Positions 27,128-36,415 of a DNA stretch of 64,000 nucleotides are shown here, one piece after another. Positions within the stretch are counted from its first letter, which is position 1, and every line of letters begins with the position of its first letter. A program made the translations under genes and the position numbers. Source of the DNA: an uncultured Verrucomicrobiae bacterium (GTDB lineage Bacteria; Verrucomicrobiota; Verrucomicrobiia; Limisphaerales; J093); NCBI GenBank assembly GCA_937946835.1, contig CALFAV010000029.1, forward strand, positions 1 to 64,000. Direction: 5' to 3'. A model generated the notes under the pieces. It saw nothing but the letters and a program-made list of their open reading frames with translations. It did not search any database and was not told the origin of the DNA.

Positions 27128-28060
27128 ATGCTCGCTCCCCGACACATCGTCGTCATGCTCGGCGGGCCTTCGGCCGAGCGGGAGGTCTCGCTGCGCTCCG
27201 GCGCCGCCGTGGCGCGGGCATTGCGCGCGCGCGGCCATCGCGTGACCGAGGTGGACCCGCTCGCGCCGGACTGGACCCTGCCGCCCGACACCGAGGTGGT
27301 GTTTCTGGCCCTGCACGGGACCTACGGCGAGGACGGCACGGTGCAGCGTGAACTGGAAGCGCGCGGGGTGCCCTACACCGGCAGCGACCCCGGGGCCAGC
27401 CGGCTGGCCTTTGACAAGGTGCTCACCAAGCGGCGCTGTCTGGCGGCCGGAGTGCCCACGCCGCGGTTTCTGGTGCTGCGGGAGCCGCGCGCCACCCTGC
27501 CCGAGGGCTGGGCCCCGCCCCTGGTGCTCAAACCGGTGCGGCAGGGTTCCAGCGTGGGACTGGAATTGGTGGACCGCGCGGAGGACTTCGCCCCGGCCCT
27601 GGAGCGGGTCCTGCACCACGATCGGGAGGCCCTGCTGGAAGCGCGCGTTTTCGGCACCGAAACCACCGTGGCCGTGCTCGACGGCGCGGCCCTGCCGGTG
27701 GTCGAGGTCCGCCCGCGCGCCGGCAGCTACGACTACGGCAGCAAATACACCGCCGGCCGGACCGACTACTTCTGCCCCGCGCGCCTGGACCCGGCGACCA
27801 CCGCCCGCGTGCAGGCGGCGGCCCTGGGGGCGTGCCGCGCCGTGGGGGTGCGGGATTACGCCCGTGTGGACGTGATGGTGGACGGCGCCGGCCGCCCGTG
27901 GGTGCTCGAGGTCAACACGCTGCCGGGCATGACCGAACTGAGCTTGTTTCCCAAGGCCGCCGCCGCCGCGGGCATCGGTTTTGACGAGTTGTGCGAACGG
28001 CTGGTGACGCTGGCCCTGCGGCACGGGGCGGTGCGGGCGGCGCCCCCGGTGAAGGTTTGA
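27128..28060 (+). CDS. ddl: D-alanine--D-alanine ligase
   Basis: 310-residue ATP-grasp ligase that makes D-Ala-D-Ala for MurF. It has VVMLGGPSAEREVSLRSG at the N-terminus, LALHGTYGEDGTVQ, YTGSDPGASRLAFDK, the ATP-grasp region PLVLKPVRQGSSVGL, YDYGSKYTAG and LEVNTLPGMTELSLFP (metal-binding Glu and Asn). Length is normal. It is encoded separately, not fused to MurC as in Chlamydia. ATG at 27128; the gap to ftsQ is 3 nt. Confidence 0.95.
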   Translation: MLAPRHIVVMLGGPSAEREVSLRSGAAVARALRARGHRVTEVDPLAPDWTLPPDTEVVFLALHGTYGEDGTVQRELEARGVPYTGSDPGASRLAFDKVLTKRRCLAAGVPTPRFLVLREPRATLPEGWAPPLVLKPVRQGSSVGLELVDRAEDFAPALERVLHHDREALLEARVFGTETTVAVLDGAALPVVEVRPRAGSYDYGSKYTAGRTDYFCPARLDPATTARVQAAALGACRAVGVRDYARVDVMVDGAGRPWVLEVNTLPGMTELSLFPKAAAAAGIGFDELCERLVTLALRHGAVRAAPPVKV

Positions 28061-28063
28061 GCC

Positions 28064-29014
28064 ATGTGGGGACGCTCGCAACGCAACGTACGCAAATCCC
28101 GCCGGGCGGACGTGCTCCGGGTGCGGGCCGAAGCGCGGGGCGGCCGCTTCACACCGGGGCGCATCGTGGCGGCGCTCCTGCTGGCGGGCCTGCTCACGTT
28201 GGCGGGGCACACCGCGGGGCGCGGCTGGGCGATGTTGCGGGACGAGGTGATCCTCCCCCCGCGGGTGTTCGGTGTACGGGTGGTGGAGGTGTTCCCGGAG
28301 CCGACCTGGCTGTCGCGAACCGAGGTGGTGCGGTGGACCGGTGTCCGCGCGGGCGACAACCTGTTGACGCTGGACCTGGACCGGATCAAGCGCGACCTGG
28401 AACTGGTGCCCCAGATCGAGGCGGTGGCGCTGGAGCGCGTTTTGCCGGACACCCTGCGGATTTTGGTGCGGGAGCGCCAACCGCTGGCCCGGGTGCCCGG
28501 GGTTCTCCCGGAGGCGGGACGCCTGGTGCCAACCACGTATTTTCTGGACGCGCAGGCCCGCGTCATGCCGCCCGTGGGCGCGGACCGCCCGGACCTGCAG
28601 GCCGCCCTGGCCGCGTTACCGGTGGTCAGCGGGCTGGACCGCACCGCGCTCCGGGTCGGTCGCCGGGTGGACGCCCCCCCCGTGCGCACGGCGCTGGAGT
28701 TGGTGCGCTTGTTCCCCCATTCGCCGATGGCCGGCCGGGCCGAGCTGGTGTCGCTGGACGTGGCCGAGCCCGACCAGGTGCGCGTGCAGACCGCCCAGGG
28801 CGCGGAGGTGGTGTTTCCGCTGACCCGACCGGAGGAACATCTGCACCGCTGGCGGCTGGTGCACGAGGCGGGCCAGCGGGCCGGGCGGGCCATCCGCTGG
28901 CTGGACTTGAGCGTGACCAACAACTGCCCGCTGCTGTGGCAACCGGCGGAACCGCCCGCGGTTCCGCCCGCCCCGGCGGTGGAAAACACAATCCCGGGAG
29001 GCCGGCATGTTTGA
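28064..29014 (+). CDS. ftsQ: Cell division protein FtsQ (POTRA domain)
   Basis: 316-residue bitopic protein. A strongly basic N-terminus (about 35 residues) precedes one membrane helix (IVAALLLAGLLTLAGHTAG). The periplasmic POTRA domain follows (VRVVEVFPEPTWLSRTEV, TGVRAGDNLLTLDLDRIKRD, VALERVLPDTLRILVRER), then a beta domain. FtsQ recruits FtsL/FtsB and controls the septal synthase. A Pro-rich tail ends the protein. Its 3' end overlaps ftsA by 8 nt. Confidence 0.88.
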   Translation: MWGRSQRNVRKSRRADVLRVRAEARGGRFTPGRIVAALLLAGLLTLAGHTAGRGWAMLRDEVILPPRVFGVRVVEVFPEPTWLSRTEVVRWTGVRAGDNLLTLDLDRIKRDLELVPQIEAVALERVLPDTLRILVRERQPLARVPGVLPEAGRLVPTTYFLDAQARVMPPVGADRPDLQAALAALPVVSGLDRTALRVGRRVDAPPVRTALELVRLFPHSPMAGRAELVSLDVAEPDQVRVQTAQGAEVVFPLTRPEEHLHRWRLVHEAGQRAGRAIRWLDLSVTNNCPLLWQPAEPPAVPPAPAVENTIPGGRHV

Positions 29015-30239
29015 CCCTGCTCCGCAAGTGGTGGTGGGCCTGGAAATCGGCACGTCCAAAGTGTGCGCCGTGGTGGGCGAGCTGCATCCCCACGGCACCC
29101 TCAACATCATCGGTCTGGGCCAGGCGCGCTCCCGCGGCGTGCGCAAGGGCGAGATCGTGGACAACTCGGCCGCCGCCGAGGATGTCCGCGCCGCGCTGGC
29201 CGAGGCGGAGCAGATGGCCGACGTGGAAATCCGCAGCGTGTATCTGGGCGTGAGCGGCGCGCACATCCAGAGCTTCAACAACCGCGGGCACCACACCATT
29301 CCCTCCCACGACCGCGTGATCATGGAGGACGATGTCCGCGACGTGGTGGGCAACGCCCGGGCCTTCAACCTGCCCGCCGACCGCCACGTCATCCACGTGA
29401 TCCGGCAGCATTTCATCGTGGACGGCCAGCCCGGGGTGGTTGATCCGGTGGGGATGCCCGGCGCCCAGCTCGAGGTGGACCTTCACGTCATCCACGGCAT
29501 CACCACCCGCCTGCAACGCCCCATCCGTGTGGTCAAAGGCCTCCAGATCGAGGTCGAGAACATCGTCTTCACGGGCATCGCGTCCTCGCTGGCCGTCCTG
29601 TCCCCGCCCGACAAGCAGCGGGGCGTGCTGCTCATTGACCTGGGTGCCGGCATTACCGACTACGTGGTGTACGCCGATGGCATCGTCCGGCACACCGGCA
29701 CCCTGGCCGTGGGGGGGGACCACGTGACCAACGATCTGGCCTGCGGCCTGAACGTGTCCCAGGGCCGCGCCGAGGCGCTCAAGTGCACCTACGGCGGGGC
29801 GCAGGTCGGCCCCGACGTCAAGGGGCGCACGCTCGCCCTGTCCAGCGACCACGGTCTGCCCGAGCGTCCGCTCAACCTCGAACACCTGCGCCGCATCATG
29901 GCGGCCCGGCTTGAGGAAACCTTTGAAATCATCTCAAGCGACCTCGAGCAGCACCGCCTGCTGGAGAGTTTGCACGCCGGCGTGGTGCTCTGCGGCGGCG
30001 GGGCCCGTGTGCCCGGCATCACCGAACTGGCCGAACGCATCTTCGGAGTGCACGCGGTCGTGGGCCGCACCCAGACCATCAGCGGCCTGGTGGCCACGCT
30101 TGATCAACCCGAGTTCGCCACCGGCATTGGCCTGGTCCGCTTCGGGGCCTTCCAACAGCCCGCCGCCCGGGGGTCCCGCTGGACCAGCCGGTTGCGCCAA
30201 ACCCTCGTCCATTGGAAGTCCATGTTGCGCGTGCTCTAA
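29007..30239 (+). CDS. ftsA: Cell division protein FtsA
   Basis: 410-residue actin-like ATPase that tethers FtsZ to the membrane. Phosphate-1 motif VVGLEIGTSKVCAVVGE, then GLGQARSRGVRKGEIVD and the 1C (SHS2) domain with SNNRGHHTIPS-like residues about 88-96, the second phosphate loop LIDLGAGITDYVVY, and VVLCGGGARVPGI. The C-terminus (TSRLRQTLVHWKSMLRVL) is a good amphipathic membrane-targeting helix. It overlaps ftsQ and precedes ftsZ by 20 nt, the classical ftsQAZ order. Confidence 0.94.
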   Translation: MFDPAPQVVVGLEIGTSKVCAVVGELHPHGTLNIIGLGQARSRGVRKGEIVDNSAAAEDVRAALAEAEQMADVEIRSVYLGVSGAHIQSFNNRGHHTIPSHDRVIMEDDVRDVVGNARAFNLPADRHVIHVIRQHFIVDGQPGVVDPVGMPGAQLEVDLHVIHGITTRLQRPIRVVKGLQIEVENIVFTGIASSLAVLSPPDKQRGVLLIDLGAGITDYVVYADGIVRHTGTLAVGGDHVTNDLACGLNVSQGRAEALKCTYGGAQVGPDVKGRTLALSSDHGLPERPLNLEHLRRIMAARLEETFEIISSDLEQHRLLESLHAGVVLCGGGARVPGITELAERIFGVHAVVGRTQTISGLVATLDQPEFATGIGLVRFGAFQQPAARGSRWTSRLRQTLVHWKSMLRVL

Positions 30240-30259
30240 AACCCTCAACCGGTTCACCC

Positions 30260-31603
30260 ATGAATCCTTCCGCTGGTGTTTCCTCAACCCCAACCTCCTC
30301 ACCCCCGGCTCCGCCCGGCGCCCGGGTCATTGGAGTGGGCGGCGCCGGCCTCCAGGTCGTGGAAGGCCTGCTCCGCCAGGGCCTGCCCGGGATCGCCTGC
30401 GCGGGGATCCACACCGACGCCCGCCGCCTGCAGAGCAGTCCCCTGCCGCGCAAGCTGCTGCTGGGCGGCCAGGTGAGCCGGGGACTCAAGGCGGGCGAGC
30501 CCGAGGTCAGTCGTCGTCTGGCCGAGGCCGAGCCGGAGGCGCTCCGGCACCTCTGCGAGGGGGCGGACCTGATAATTTTGGTGGGCGGGCTGGGCGGCAA
30601 CACCGCCGCCGGGGCAATGCCCGTGCTGGCGCGCGCGGCGCGGGAAAGCGGGGCGCTGGCGTTGGTGCTGGCCACGCTGCCCTTTGATTTTGAGGGCCGG
30701 CGCCGGCAGGTCCAGGCCCGCACCGCCCTGGAGGAGTTGCGCAGTGCCGCCGACGCGGTGATCAGCCTGCCCAACCAAAAGGTGGCGGCCCTGTTGGATG
30801 AGCGCACCCCCCTCACCGAGACCTTGGAACACATTGACGAGTTGCTGGGCCGCGGCGTGCACGGACTGTTGCGGTTGCTCCGCCGCGACGGGCTGATCAA
30901 CGTGGATTTCGCCGACCTGTGTCAGGTGGTGCGGGGACGGCCGGCGGAAAGTTGCTTCGCCACCGCGGAGGCCGAGGGGGAAAATCGCGCCCGCGATCTG
31001 GTCGAAAAACTGGCGCGCCACCCCCTGCTGGACTCGGGTCGCGACCTGGCCGAGGCCGACGCGCTCCTGATCAGCCTCACGGGCGGCCCGGACCTTTCGC
31101 TCAAGGATGTCAACCAGGTCATGGAACATATCAACCGCGCCGCCGAGCACGCCCAGATGGTCATGGGGGCCCTGATGGACCCGGCCCTGAACGGCCGCCT
31201 GGCGGCCACCGTGATCGTGTCCCGCCGCTCGACCCCCGAGCTCGCCGCGGCGGCCCCCGGCGGGGAAATTGCCGCGGACCCGGCCCCCCCCGCGGCCGAG
31301 TTTCCCACACACGACGCCCCCGGAGCGGGTGGAAGGGAGCAGATCAGGACACCGGGGAGCGGCGCCTCGCGGCACTTTGTACCGCCGCCCCCCGAACTGA
31401 CTCCCGAGCAGGCCGAGCGGTTGCTGGCCGAGCGGGCGGGTCCGGCGGGGATTCGACGCCGCGCGCGGGGCAAACCCGAACAAATCGCCCTGCCCCTGCA
31501 GGTGGTTTCCAAGGGACGCTTCGCCCGCACCGACCCCACGGTTTACCAGGGGATGGACCTGGATGTGCCGACTTTCCGCCGGCGCGGGATCCTCTTGAAT
31601 TGA
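30260..31603 (+). CDS. ftsZ: Divergent FtsZ
   Basis: 447-residue tubulin-like GTPase forming the Z ring. GVGGAG at 26-31 and the synergy T7 loop GLINVDFADL (211-220) are conserved, and PFDFEGRRR matches the family. The tubulin signature GGGTGTG is altered to GGNTAAG (112-118), and NTDAxxL reads HTDARRL. The GTPase body ends near residue 325, followed by an unusually long disordered Pro/Ala-rich linker (about 110 residues) and a recognisable C-terminal peptide, LDVPTFRRRGILLN, that would bind FtsA. The altered signature predicts changed GTP binding or turnover. It is the last gene of the cluster. Confidence 0.9.
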   Translation: MNPSAGVSSTPTSSPPAPPGARVIGVGGAGLQVVEGLLRQGLPGIACAGIHTDARRLQSSPLPRKLLLGGQVSRGLKAGEPEVSRRLAEAEPEALRHLCEGADLIILVGGLGGNTAAGAMPVLARAARESGALALVLATLPFDFEGRRRQVQARTALEELRSAADAVISLPNQKVAALLDERTPLTETLEHIDELLGRGVHGLLRLLRRDGLINVDFADLCQVVRGRPAESCFATAEAEGENRARDLVEKLARHPLLDSGRDLAEADALLISLTGGPDLSLKDVNQVMEHINRAAEHAQMVMGALMDPALNGRLAATVIVSRRSTPELAAAAPGGEIAADPAPPAAEFPTHDAPGAGGREQIRTPGSGASRHFVPPPPELTPEQAERLLAERAGPAGIRRRARGKPEQIALPLQVVSKGRFARTDPTVYQGMDLDVPTFRRRGILLN

Positions 31604-31651
31604 GCCGGGGGCCACACGCGAACCGATGGCGCGGTGGCCCCGATCCGGCGC

Positions 31652-32209
31652 TCAGGCGCGCTCGAGGTACTTGCCGGTGCGGGTGTCCACCTTGACCTTC
31701 TCGCCGGTGTTGATGAACAGGGGGACCTGGATGGTGATGCCGGTTTCGAGCGTGGCCGGCTTCTGCACGTTGTTGGCCGAATCCCCGCGGATGCCCTCGG
31801 GGGCATCGGTCACGGTCAGAACCACCGCGGCCGGCAGTTCCACCTGCACCGCGCGGTCCTCGACAAAGGTCACGGTCACGGGCGTGTTTTCGACCAGGAA
31901 ATTGCGGGCCTCGCCCACGATCTCGGGGCTGAGGGTGACCGTGTCGAAGGTCTCCGGGTCGGTGAAGACGTAGTCCGGGCCGTCCTTGTAGCTGAACTCC
32001 ATCTTCCGCGTGACCAGCGGCACCACCTCGACGCGCTCGGTGGAGCTGAACCGGATGTCCGAGGACTTGCCGGTGCGCACGCTGCGCAGGGTGGCCTGCA
32101 CAAAGGCGCGCAGGTTGCCGGGGGTGCGATGCTGGGTTTCCAGGACCACGCACACCTCGCCGTTGTGCATGATCGCCATGCCTTTTCTGAGGTCGTTCGC
32201 CACTGCCAT
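31652..32209 (-). CDS. efp: Elongation factor P
   Basis: 185-residue EF-P, which relieves ribosome stalling at polyproline. All three beta-barrel domains are present (KOW-like, OB-like and C-terminal, ending VKVDTRTGKYLERA). The loop that carries the modified Lys34 of E. coli (KPGKGQAF) reads TPGNLRAF, with Asn32 at that position and no Lys or Arg to be beta-lysylated or rhamnosylated. This cell should therefore use an unmodified EF-P or a different loop chemistry. It faces ftsZ tail-to-tail with a 48-nt gap. Confidence 0.95.
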   Translation of the reverse strand: MAVANDLRKGMAIMHNGEVCVVLETQHRTPGNLRAFVQATLRSVRTGKSSDIRFSSTERVEVVPLVTRKMEFSYKDGPDYVFTDPETFDTVTLSPEIVGEARNFLVENTPVTVTFVEDRAVQVELPAAVVLTVTDAPEGIRGDSANNVQKPATLETGITIQVPLFINTGEKVKVDTRTGKYLERA

Positions 32210-32532
32210 AAACTTGCTCGCGCGCGGGGCGGAACACGCGGTCCCGCCCCATCAAAGGCGCGCACAGTAACGCCAGAACCGGCGAGTGCAAGCCCGCAAA
32301 TGTGCCGGGCGGCCCCGGTCCCGTGCCGGTCCGCGGCCGCTTGGCGCGCGCCGGATCCGGGGGCCCTCGTCGCCGCGGCGCCGCCTCACCGGAGTTGGCA
32401 GGTCATCCCGGTCGTTGGGGGAGCCGCCAACCCACCCCGGGGCCGGGCTTGGCGCGCGGGGCGAAAATCGGGACCTCGCCAGCCACCCCGGAGTGGGGTT
32501 CGGGCTTGGCGCGCCGGGGCCGGCCGCTCAAC
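32210..32532. other. 323-nt divergent region between efp and the M24 peptidase gene
   Basis: No gene is seen. It should hold the promoters for efp (minus) and the peptidase (plus). The sequence is very GC-rich (many CCGG and GGGG runs) and no -35/-10 pair stands out. Confidence 0.4.
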
Positions 32533-33894
32533 ATGCCGGACATTATGCGCCACGCACCCATCCCGCCGGAACTGTTCGTGGAAAATCGCCGTCGGCTGGC
32601 GGCCTTGCTGGAGCCGCATTCCCTGGCGGTGGTCAATGCCAACGACGTGCTGCCCACCAACGCGGATGGCACGCTGCCGTTGCAGCCAAACTCCGACCTG
32701 TTTTACCTCACCGGCATCGAACAGGAGGAGACGGTGCTGGTGCTGGCGCCGGATGCCTTCGAGGAACGGCACCGGGAGATGTTGTTCCTGCGCCAGCCCG
32801 ACGACCGGCTGCGCACCTGGGAGGGAGACAAACTGACCCCGGCGGAGGCCACGCGGATTTCCGGGGTGAAGCAGGTGCGGTGGTTGAGCGAACTGCCGAC
32901 GGAACTGCACCGGTTGATGTGCGAGGTGGAGCACGTGTACCTCAACTCGAACGAGCATCCGCGCGCGGTCATCGAGGTGGAGAGCCGCGACGCGCGCTTC
33001 GTTCGGGAGTTGCAGCGCCGCTATCCGCTGCACGATTACCGGCGCCTGGCGCGGCTGATGCACCGGCTGCGCGTGGTCAAGTCCGCGGCGGAACTGGCCC
33101 TGATCCGGCAGGCCTGCGCGCTGACGGCGCGGGGGTTCGAGCGGGTGTTGCGCTTTGTGCGCCCGGGGGTCAACGAGTGCGAGGTGGAGGCGGAGCTGGC
33201 CCACGAGTTTCTGCGCGGCCGGGGCCGGTTCGCCTACCCGCCGATCATCGCCTCCGGCGCCAACTCCTGCGTCCTGCACTACAACCGCAACGACCGGACC
33301 TGCCGCCGGGGCGAGGTGCTCCTGCTGGACGCGGCGGCCAGCTACGCGAACTACAACGCGGACCTCACCCGCACGATCCCGGTCGGCGGCCGGTTCACGC
33401 GCCGGCAACGGCAGGTGTACGACGCGGTGCTGCGCACGCTGCGGGCCATGATCCGCGCGGCCGTCCCGGGCAAGCTGCACCGGGACTGGCAACGCGAGGC
33501 GGAGGAGTTGCTGACCGGGGAGTGCCTGCGCCTGGGCCTGCTGACGCCGCGGGAAGTGCGACGGCAGGACCCGGACCGCCCGGCGGTCAAAAAATACTTC
33601 ATGCACGGGCTGGGCCACGTGATCGGGCTGGACGTGCACGACCTGGGGTATTTGAGCGAGCCGTTCGCCCCGGGCTGGGTGTTGACCGTGGAACCGGGCC
33701 TGTACCTGCCGCGCGAGGGGTTCGGGGTGCGGTTGGAGAACGTGGTGTGGATCACCGCCGACGGGCCGGTGGATTTGATGGCCGGGGTGCCGCTGGAGGC
33801 GGAGGAAATCGAGGCGGCGATGCGTCGCCGGGACCCCGGCCTTGCGGAGGAAAAACACCCGTCCCCCCGGACGGGCCGCCGCCCGCTCAGGTGA
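32533..33894 (+). CDS. Xaa-Pro aminopeptidase (M24 family)
   Basis: 453-residue M24B metallopeptidase with an N-terminal AMP_N creatinase-like domain (about 1-165) and a pita-bread catalytic domain. The two-metal site is visible: Asp in LLLDAAASY and NADLTRTI, His in FMHGLGHVIGLDVHD, Glu in LTVEPGLY and RLENVVWIT. It releases N-terminal residues next to proline, probably in the cytoplasm. ATG at 32533 (MPDIMRH) is used; an ATG four codons later is possible. Its 3' end overlaps pilT by 8 nt tail-to-tail. Confidence 0.9.
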   Translation: MPDIMRHAPIPPELFVENRRRLAALLEPHSLAVVNANDVLPTNADGTLPLQPNSDLFYLTGIEQEETVLVLAPDAFEERHREMLFLRQPDDRLRTWEGDKLTPAEATRISGVKQVRWLSELPTELHRLMCEVEHVYLNSNEHPRAVIEVESRDARFVRELQRRYPLHDYRRLARLMHRLRVVKSAAELALIRQACALTARGFERVLRFVRPGVNECEVEAELAHEFLRGRGRFAYPPIIASGANSCVLHYNRNDRTCRRGEVLLLDAAASYANYNADLTRTIPVGGRFTRRQRQVYDAVLRTLRAMIRAAVPGKLHRDWQREAEELLTGECLRLGLLTPREVRRQDPDRPAVKKYFMHGLGHVIGLDVHDLGYLSEPFAPGWVLTVEPGLYLPREGFGVRLENVVWITADGPVDLMAGVPLEAEEIEAAMRRRDPGLAEEKHPSPRTGRRPLR

Positions 33895-34975
33895 GGATGC
33901 GCCGGGCTTCGTCGAGGAAGATGCCCTTGAAGTTCATCTCCAGGGCCTGGGGGTTGGTGGCCTTGGCCAGGGCCTCTTTCTCGGTGACGAGGCCCTGCTT
34001 GACCAGGTTGAACAGGGCCTGGTTGAAGGTTTGCATGCCGTCGTCGGTACCCACTTCGATGGCGGCGGCGAGCTTTTCCAGCCGGTTTTCCTCGATGAGC
34101 TTCCGCACCGTACCGGTGTTGATCATGATCTCGAGGGCCGGGGTCAGGCCGCCGCCGATCTTGTTGACCATGCGCTGGCACACCACCGCGCGGAGGGTGG
34201 CGGCCAACTGGCGGCGCACCTGATCGCGCTCATCCGGCTTGAAGAAGTCCAGGATGCGGCCGATGGCCTGGGAGGCGTTGGTGGTGTGCAGGGTGGAAAG
34301 CACCAGGTGGCCGGTGTCCGCGGCGTTGATGGCGGCCATGAAGCTGGTGGCGTCGCGCATCTCCCCGATCATGATGATGTCCGGGTCCTGACGGAGGATG
34401 TGTTTGAGCCCCATCTCGAACGAGAGCGAGTCCAGGCCGATCTCGCGCTGTTCGATGACGCACTGGTTGTCCTCGAACACGTACTCGATGGGGTCCTCGA
34501 GGGTGATGATGTGCTTTTTGAAGTTGGCGTTGATGTGCTCGATCATCGCCGCCAGCGTGGTGGACTTGCCGCACCCGGTGGAGCCGGACACCAGCACGAT
34601 GCCGCGGGGCGATTCGGCCAGCTTTTTGAGGATGGGCAGCAGCCCCAGTTCCTCGAAGCTGGGCACCTTGACCTTCACGTAGCGCATGGCGATGCACCAC
34701 TCGCCCTTCTGCTGAAAGACGTTGGTCCGGAAACGCCCGACGCCGGGGGCGGCGTAGGAAAAGTCCACCTCCCGGTCCTCCTCCAGGCGGCGCCGGGCGT
34801 GGCGCGGGACAATCTGGTCCACGATTTTGTTGATCCACTCCTGCGTGGGGAACGGGGCCTCGATGGCCACCAACTGGCGGTTGATGCGGAAAATCACCGG
34901 GCCGCCGACCTTGAGGTGCACATCGGAGGCCCCGCCCTCGACGGCGGTTTGCAGAATACGCAAGAACAGGTCCAT
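33887..34975 (-). CDS. pilT: Twitching motility / retraction ATPase PilT
   Basis: 362-residue secretion-superfamily hexameric ATPase that powers type IV pilus retraction. The N-terminal PAS-like domain (GASDVHLKVGGPVIFRIN) is followed by Walker A GSTGCGKST (131-139), the Asp box TLEDPIEYVF, Walker B DPDIIMIGEMRD, and the His box HLVLSTLHTTNA. Length and motifs fit PilT/PilU. A small gene lies 32 nt upstream and is probably cotranscribed. The pilus structural genes are not in this window. Confidence 0.95.
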   Translation of the reverse strand: MDLFLRILQTAVEGGASDVHLKVGGPVIFRINRQLVAIEAPFPTQEWINKIVDQIVPRHARRRLEEDREVDFSYAAPGVGRFRTNVFQQKGEWCIAMRYVKVKVPSFEELGLLPILKKLAESPRGIVLVSGSTGCGKSTTLAAMIEHINANFKKHIITLEDPIEYVFEDNQCVIEQREIGLDSLSFEMGLKHILRQDPDIIMIGEMRDATSFMAAINAADTGHLVLSTLHTTNASQAIGRILDFFKPDERDQVRRQLAATLRAVVCQRMVNKIGGGLTPALEIMINTGTVRKLIEENRLEKLAAAIEVGTDDGMQTFNQALFNLVKQGLVTEKEALAKATNPQALEMNFKGIFLDEARRILT

Positions 34976-35007
34976 TGGGGGACGGAGGCGCGGCTGGGGC
35001 GACGGGC

Positions 35008-35325
35008 TTAGGCCGCTTGAACCAGGCGGTCCCAGTACTGCCGGGCCGTGGCCGGCAGGTCCAGCAGGAACAAGGCGATGGTGTAGCCCAGGTCGGGATT
35101 GCCCGCGCAATCCACCACCACCCCGTTACCCCGCACCGGCTGGGGGATCCCCGGCGGGTGCACATCCACCTGCACCTCGGACCATAGCGGCAAAGGGTCC
35201 CGGGAATGGAATTCCAGGCCGTGGGGACGGAAGACCAGGTGGGATTGGGAGAGAATCAGGGCCAGGTTGGCGGCACCGTTACCGCCGCGCAGCGGCTCGG
35301 CCGTGTCCCGTTTGTCACTCGGCAT
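35008..35325 (-). CDS. Small protein upstream of pilT, possibly PilZ-like
   Basis: 105-residue protein. It is predicted to be a compact beta-rich domain: NLALILSQSHLVFRPHGLEF, then WSEVQVDVHPPGIPQPVRGN and GVVVDCAGNPDLGYTIALFL. The pattern resembles a PilZ c-di-GMP barrel and the position before pilT fits, but the classical RxxxR and DxSxxG motifs are not seen, so ligand binding is doubtful. ATG at 35325 is chosen because the frame upstream runs into the fabH 3' region without coding character. Confidence 0.5.
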   Translation of the reverse strand: MPSDKRDTAEPLRGGNGAANLALILSQSHLVFRPHGLEFHSRDPLPLWSEVQVDVHPPGIPQPVRGNGVVVDCAGNPDLGYTIALFLLDLPATARQYWDRLVQAA

Positions 35326-35377
35326 AAGCGTGCACCAAAACCTACCACATCGGGAAGGGGCGTCAACGATGCCGCCG

Positions 35378-36415
35378 CTACCATTCGATGATCGCCGCAC
35401 CCCAGGTAAACCCCGCCCCAAAAACCACCAACAGGATGAGGTCGCCCCGCTGAACCCGGCCGGAACTGACCGCCTCGTCCAGGGCAATGGCCACCGAGGC
35501 GGCCGAGGTGTTCCCGTAACGGTCCACGTTCACGAAGAGCTGTTCCGGCCGCGCGCCCAGACGCTCGGCCACCGCGTCAATGATCCGCCGGTTGGCCTGG
35601 TGGGGGATGATGCAGGCGATGCGCGCGATGTCCAGTTGACAGCGGTCCAGGGCCTCGCGCGCGGCCGCGTACATGGCCTGCACGGCGTTTTTGAAGGTCT
35701 CCCGCCCGTCCATGCGGATGAAGTGTTGCCGCCGGTGGACCGTTTCGACCGACGAGGGCAACCGACTGCCCCCGCCCGGCACACAAAGCACGTGGCCCTT
35801 GCCGCCGTCCGCCCCCAGGCAGGTGGTCAACAGGCCGTGCGCGCCGGGCCGATGTTGCAGCACGGCCGCACCGGCCCCGTCGCCGAAGAGCACACAGGTG
35901 TTGCGGTCGGTCCAGTCCACGATGCTGCTGAGCTTTTCGGCCCCGATGACCAGCACCGTTTCGCAGGTGCGGGACATCACGAACTGCTGGCCGATTTCCA
36001 GCCCGTAGATGAACCCGGAACACGCGGCCTCGACATCGAAGGCCGCCGCCCGCCGGGCCCCGATTTTTTCCTGCACCAGACAGGCCGTGGAAGGGAAGGG
36101 CATGTCCGGCGTGACCGTCGCGGTGATGATCAGGTCCACGGCCTCCGGGGCCAGACCGGCGTTGGCCAGGGCCTTGCGGGCGGCGTGGGCGGCCAGATCC
36201 GAGGTGGCCTCGTCCGGGGCGGCGAGGCGGCGCTCGCGGATGCCGGTGCGGGTGCGAATCCACTCGTCCGAGGTGGCCACCATCTTCTCCAGGTCCGCGT
36301 TGGTCAGCACGCGGGCGGGGACGTAGGAGCCGACGGCGAGGATGGAACAGGCGCGCCCCTGGTAGCCGTGCCGGGCCCGGGGATTGTGCAGGGGCTTGCG
36401 CGACGCGGGGCTCAT
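35378..36415 (-). CDS. fabH: Beta-ketoacyl-ACP synthase III FabH
   Basis: 345-residue condensing enzyme that starts fatty acid synthesis from acetyl-CoA and malonyl-ACP. Cys-His-Asn triad: Cys in VEAACSGFIYGLEIG, His in IIPHQANRRIIDAV, Asn in VDRYGNTSAASV. GDGAGAAVL and GSYVPARVLTNADLE are also typical. An N-terminal 24-residue extension precedes SILAVGSYVP. ATG at 36415 overlaps the plsX stop as ATGA, the usual plsX-fabH coupling. Confidence 0.95.
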   Translation of the reverse strand: MSPASRKPLHNPRARHGYQGRACSILAVGSYVPARVLTNADLEKMVATSDEWIRTRTGIRERRLAAPDEATSDLAAHAARKALANAGLAPEAVDLIITATVTPDMPFPSTACLVQEKIGARRAAAFDVEAACSGFIYGLEIGQQFVMSRTCETVLVIGAEKLSSIVDWTDRNTCVLFGDGAGAAVLQHRPGAHGLLTTCLGADGGKGHVLCVPGGGSRLPSSVETVHRRQHFIRMDGRETFKNAVQAMYAAAREALDRCQLDIARIACIIPHQANRRIIDAVAERLGARPEQLFVNVDRYGNTSAASVAIALDEAVSSGRVQRGDLILLVVFGAGFTWGAAIIEW

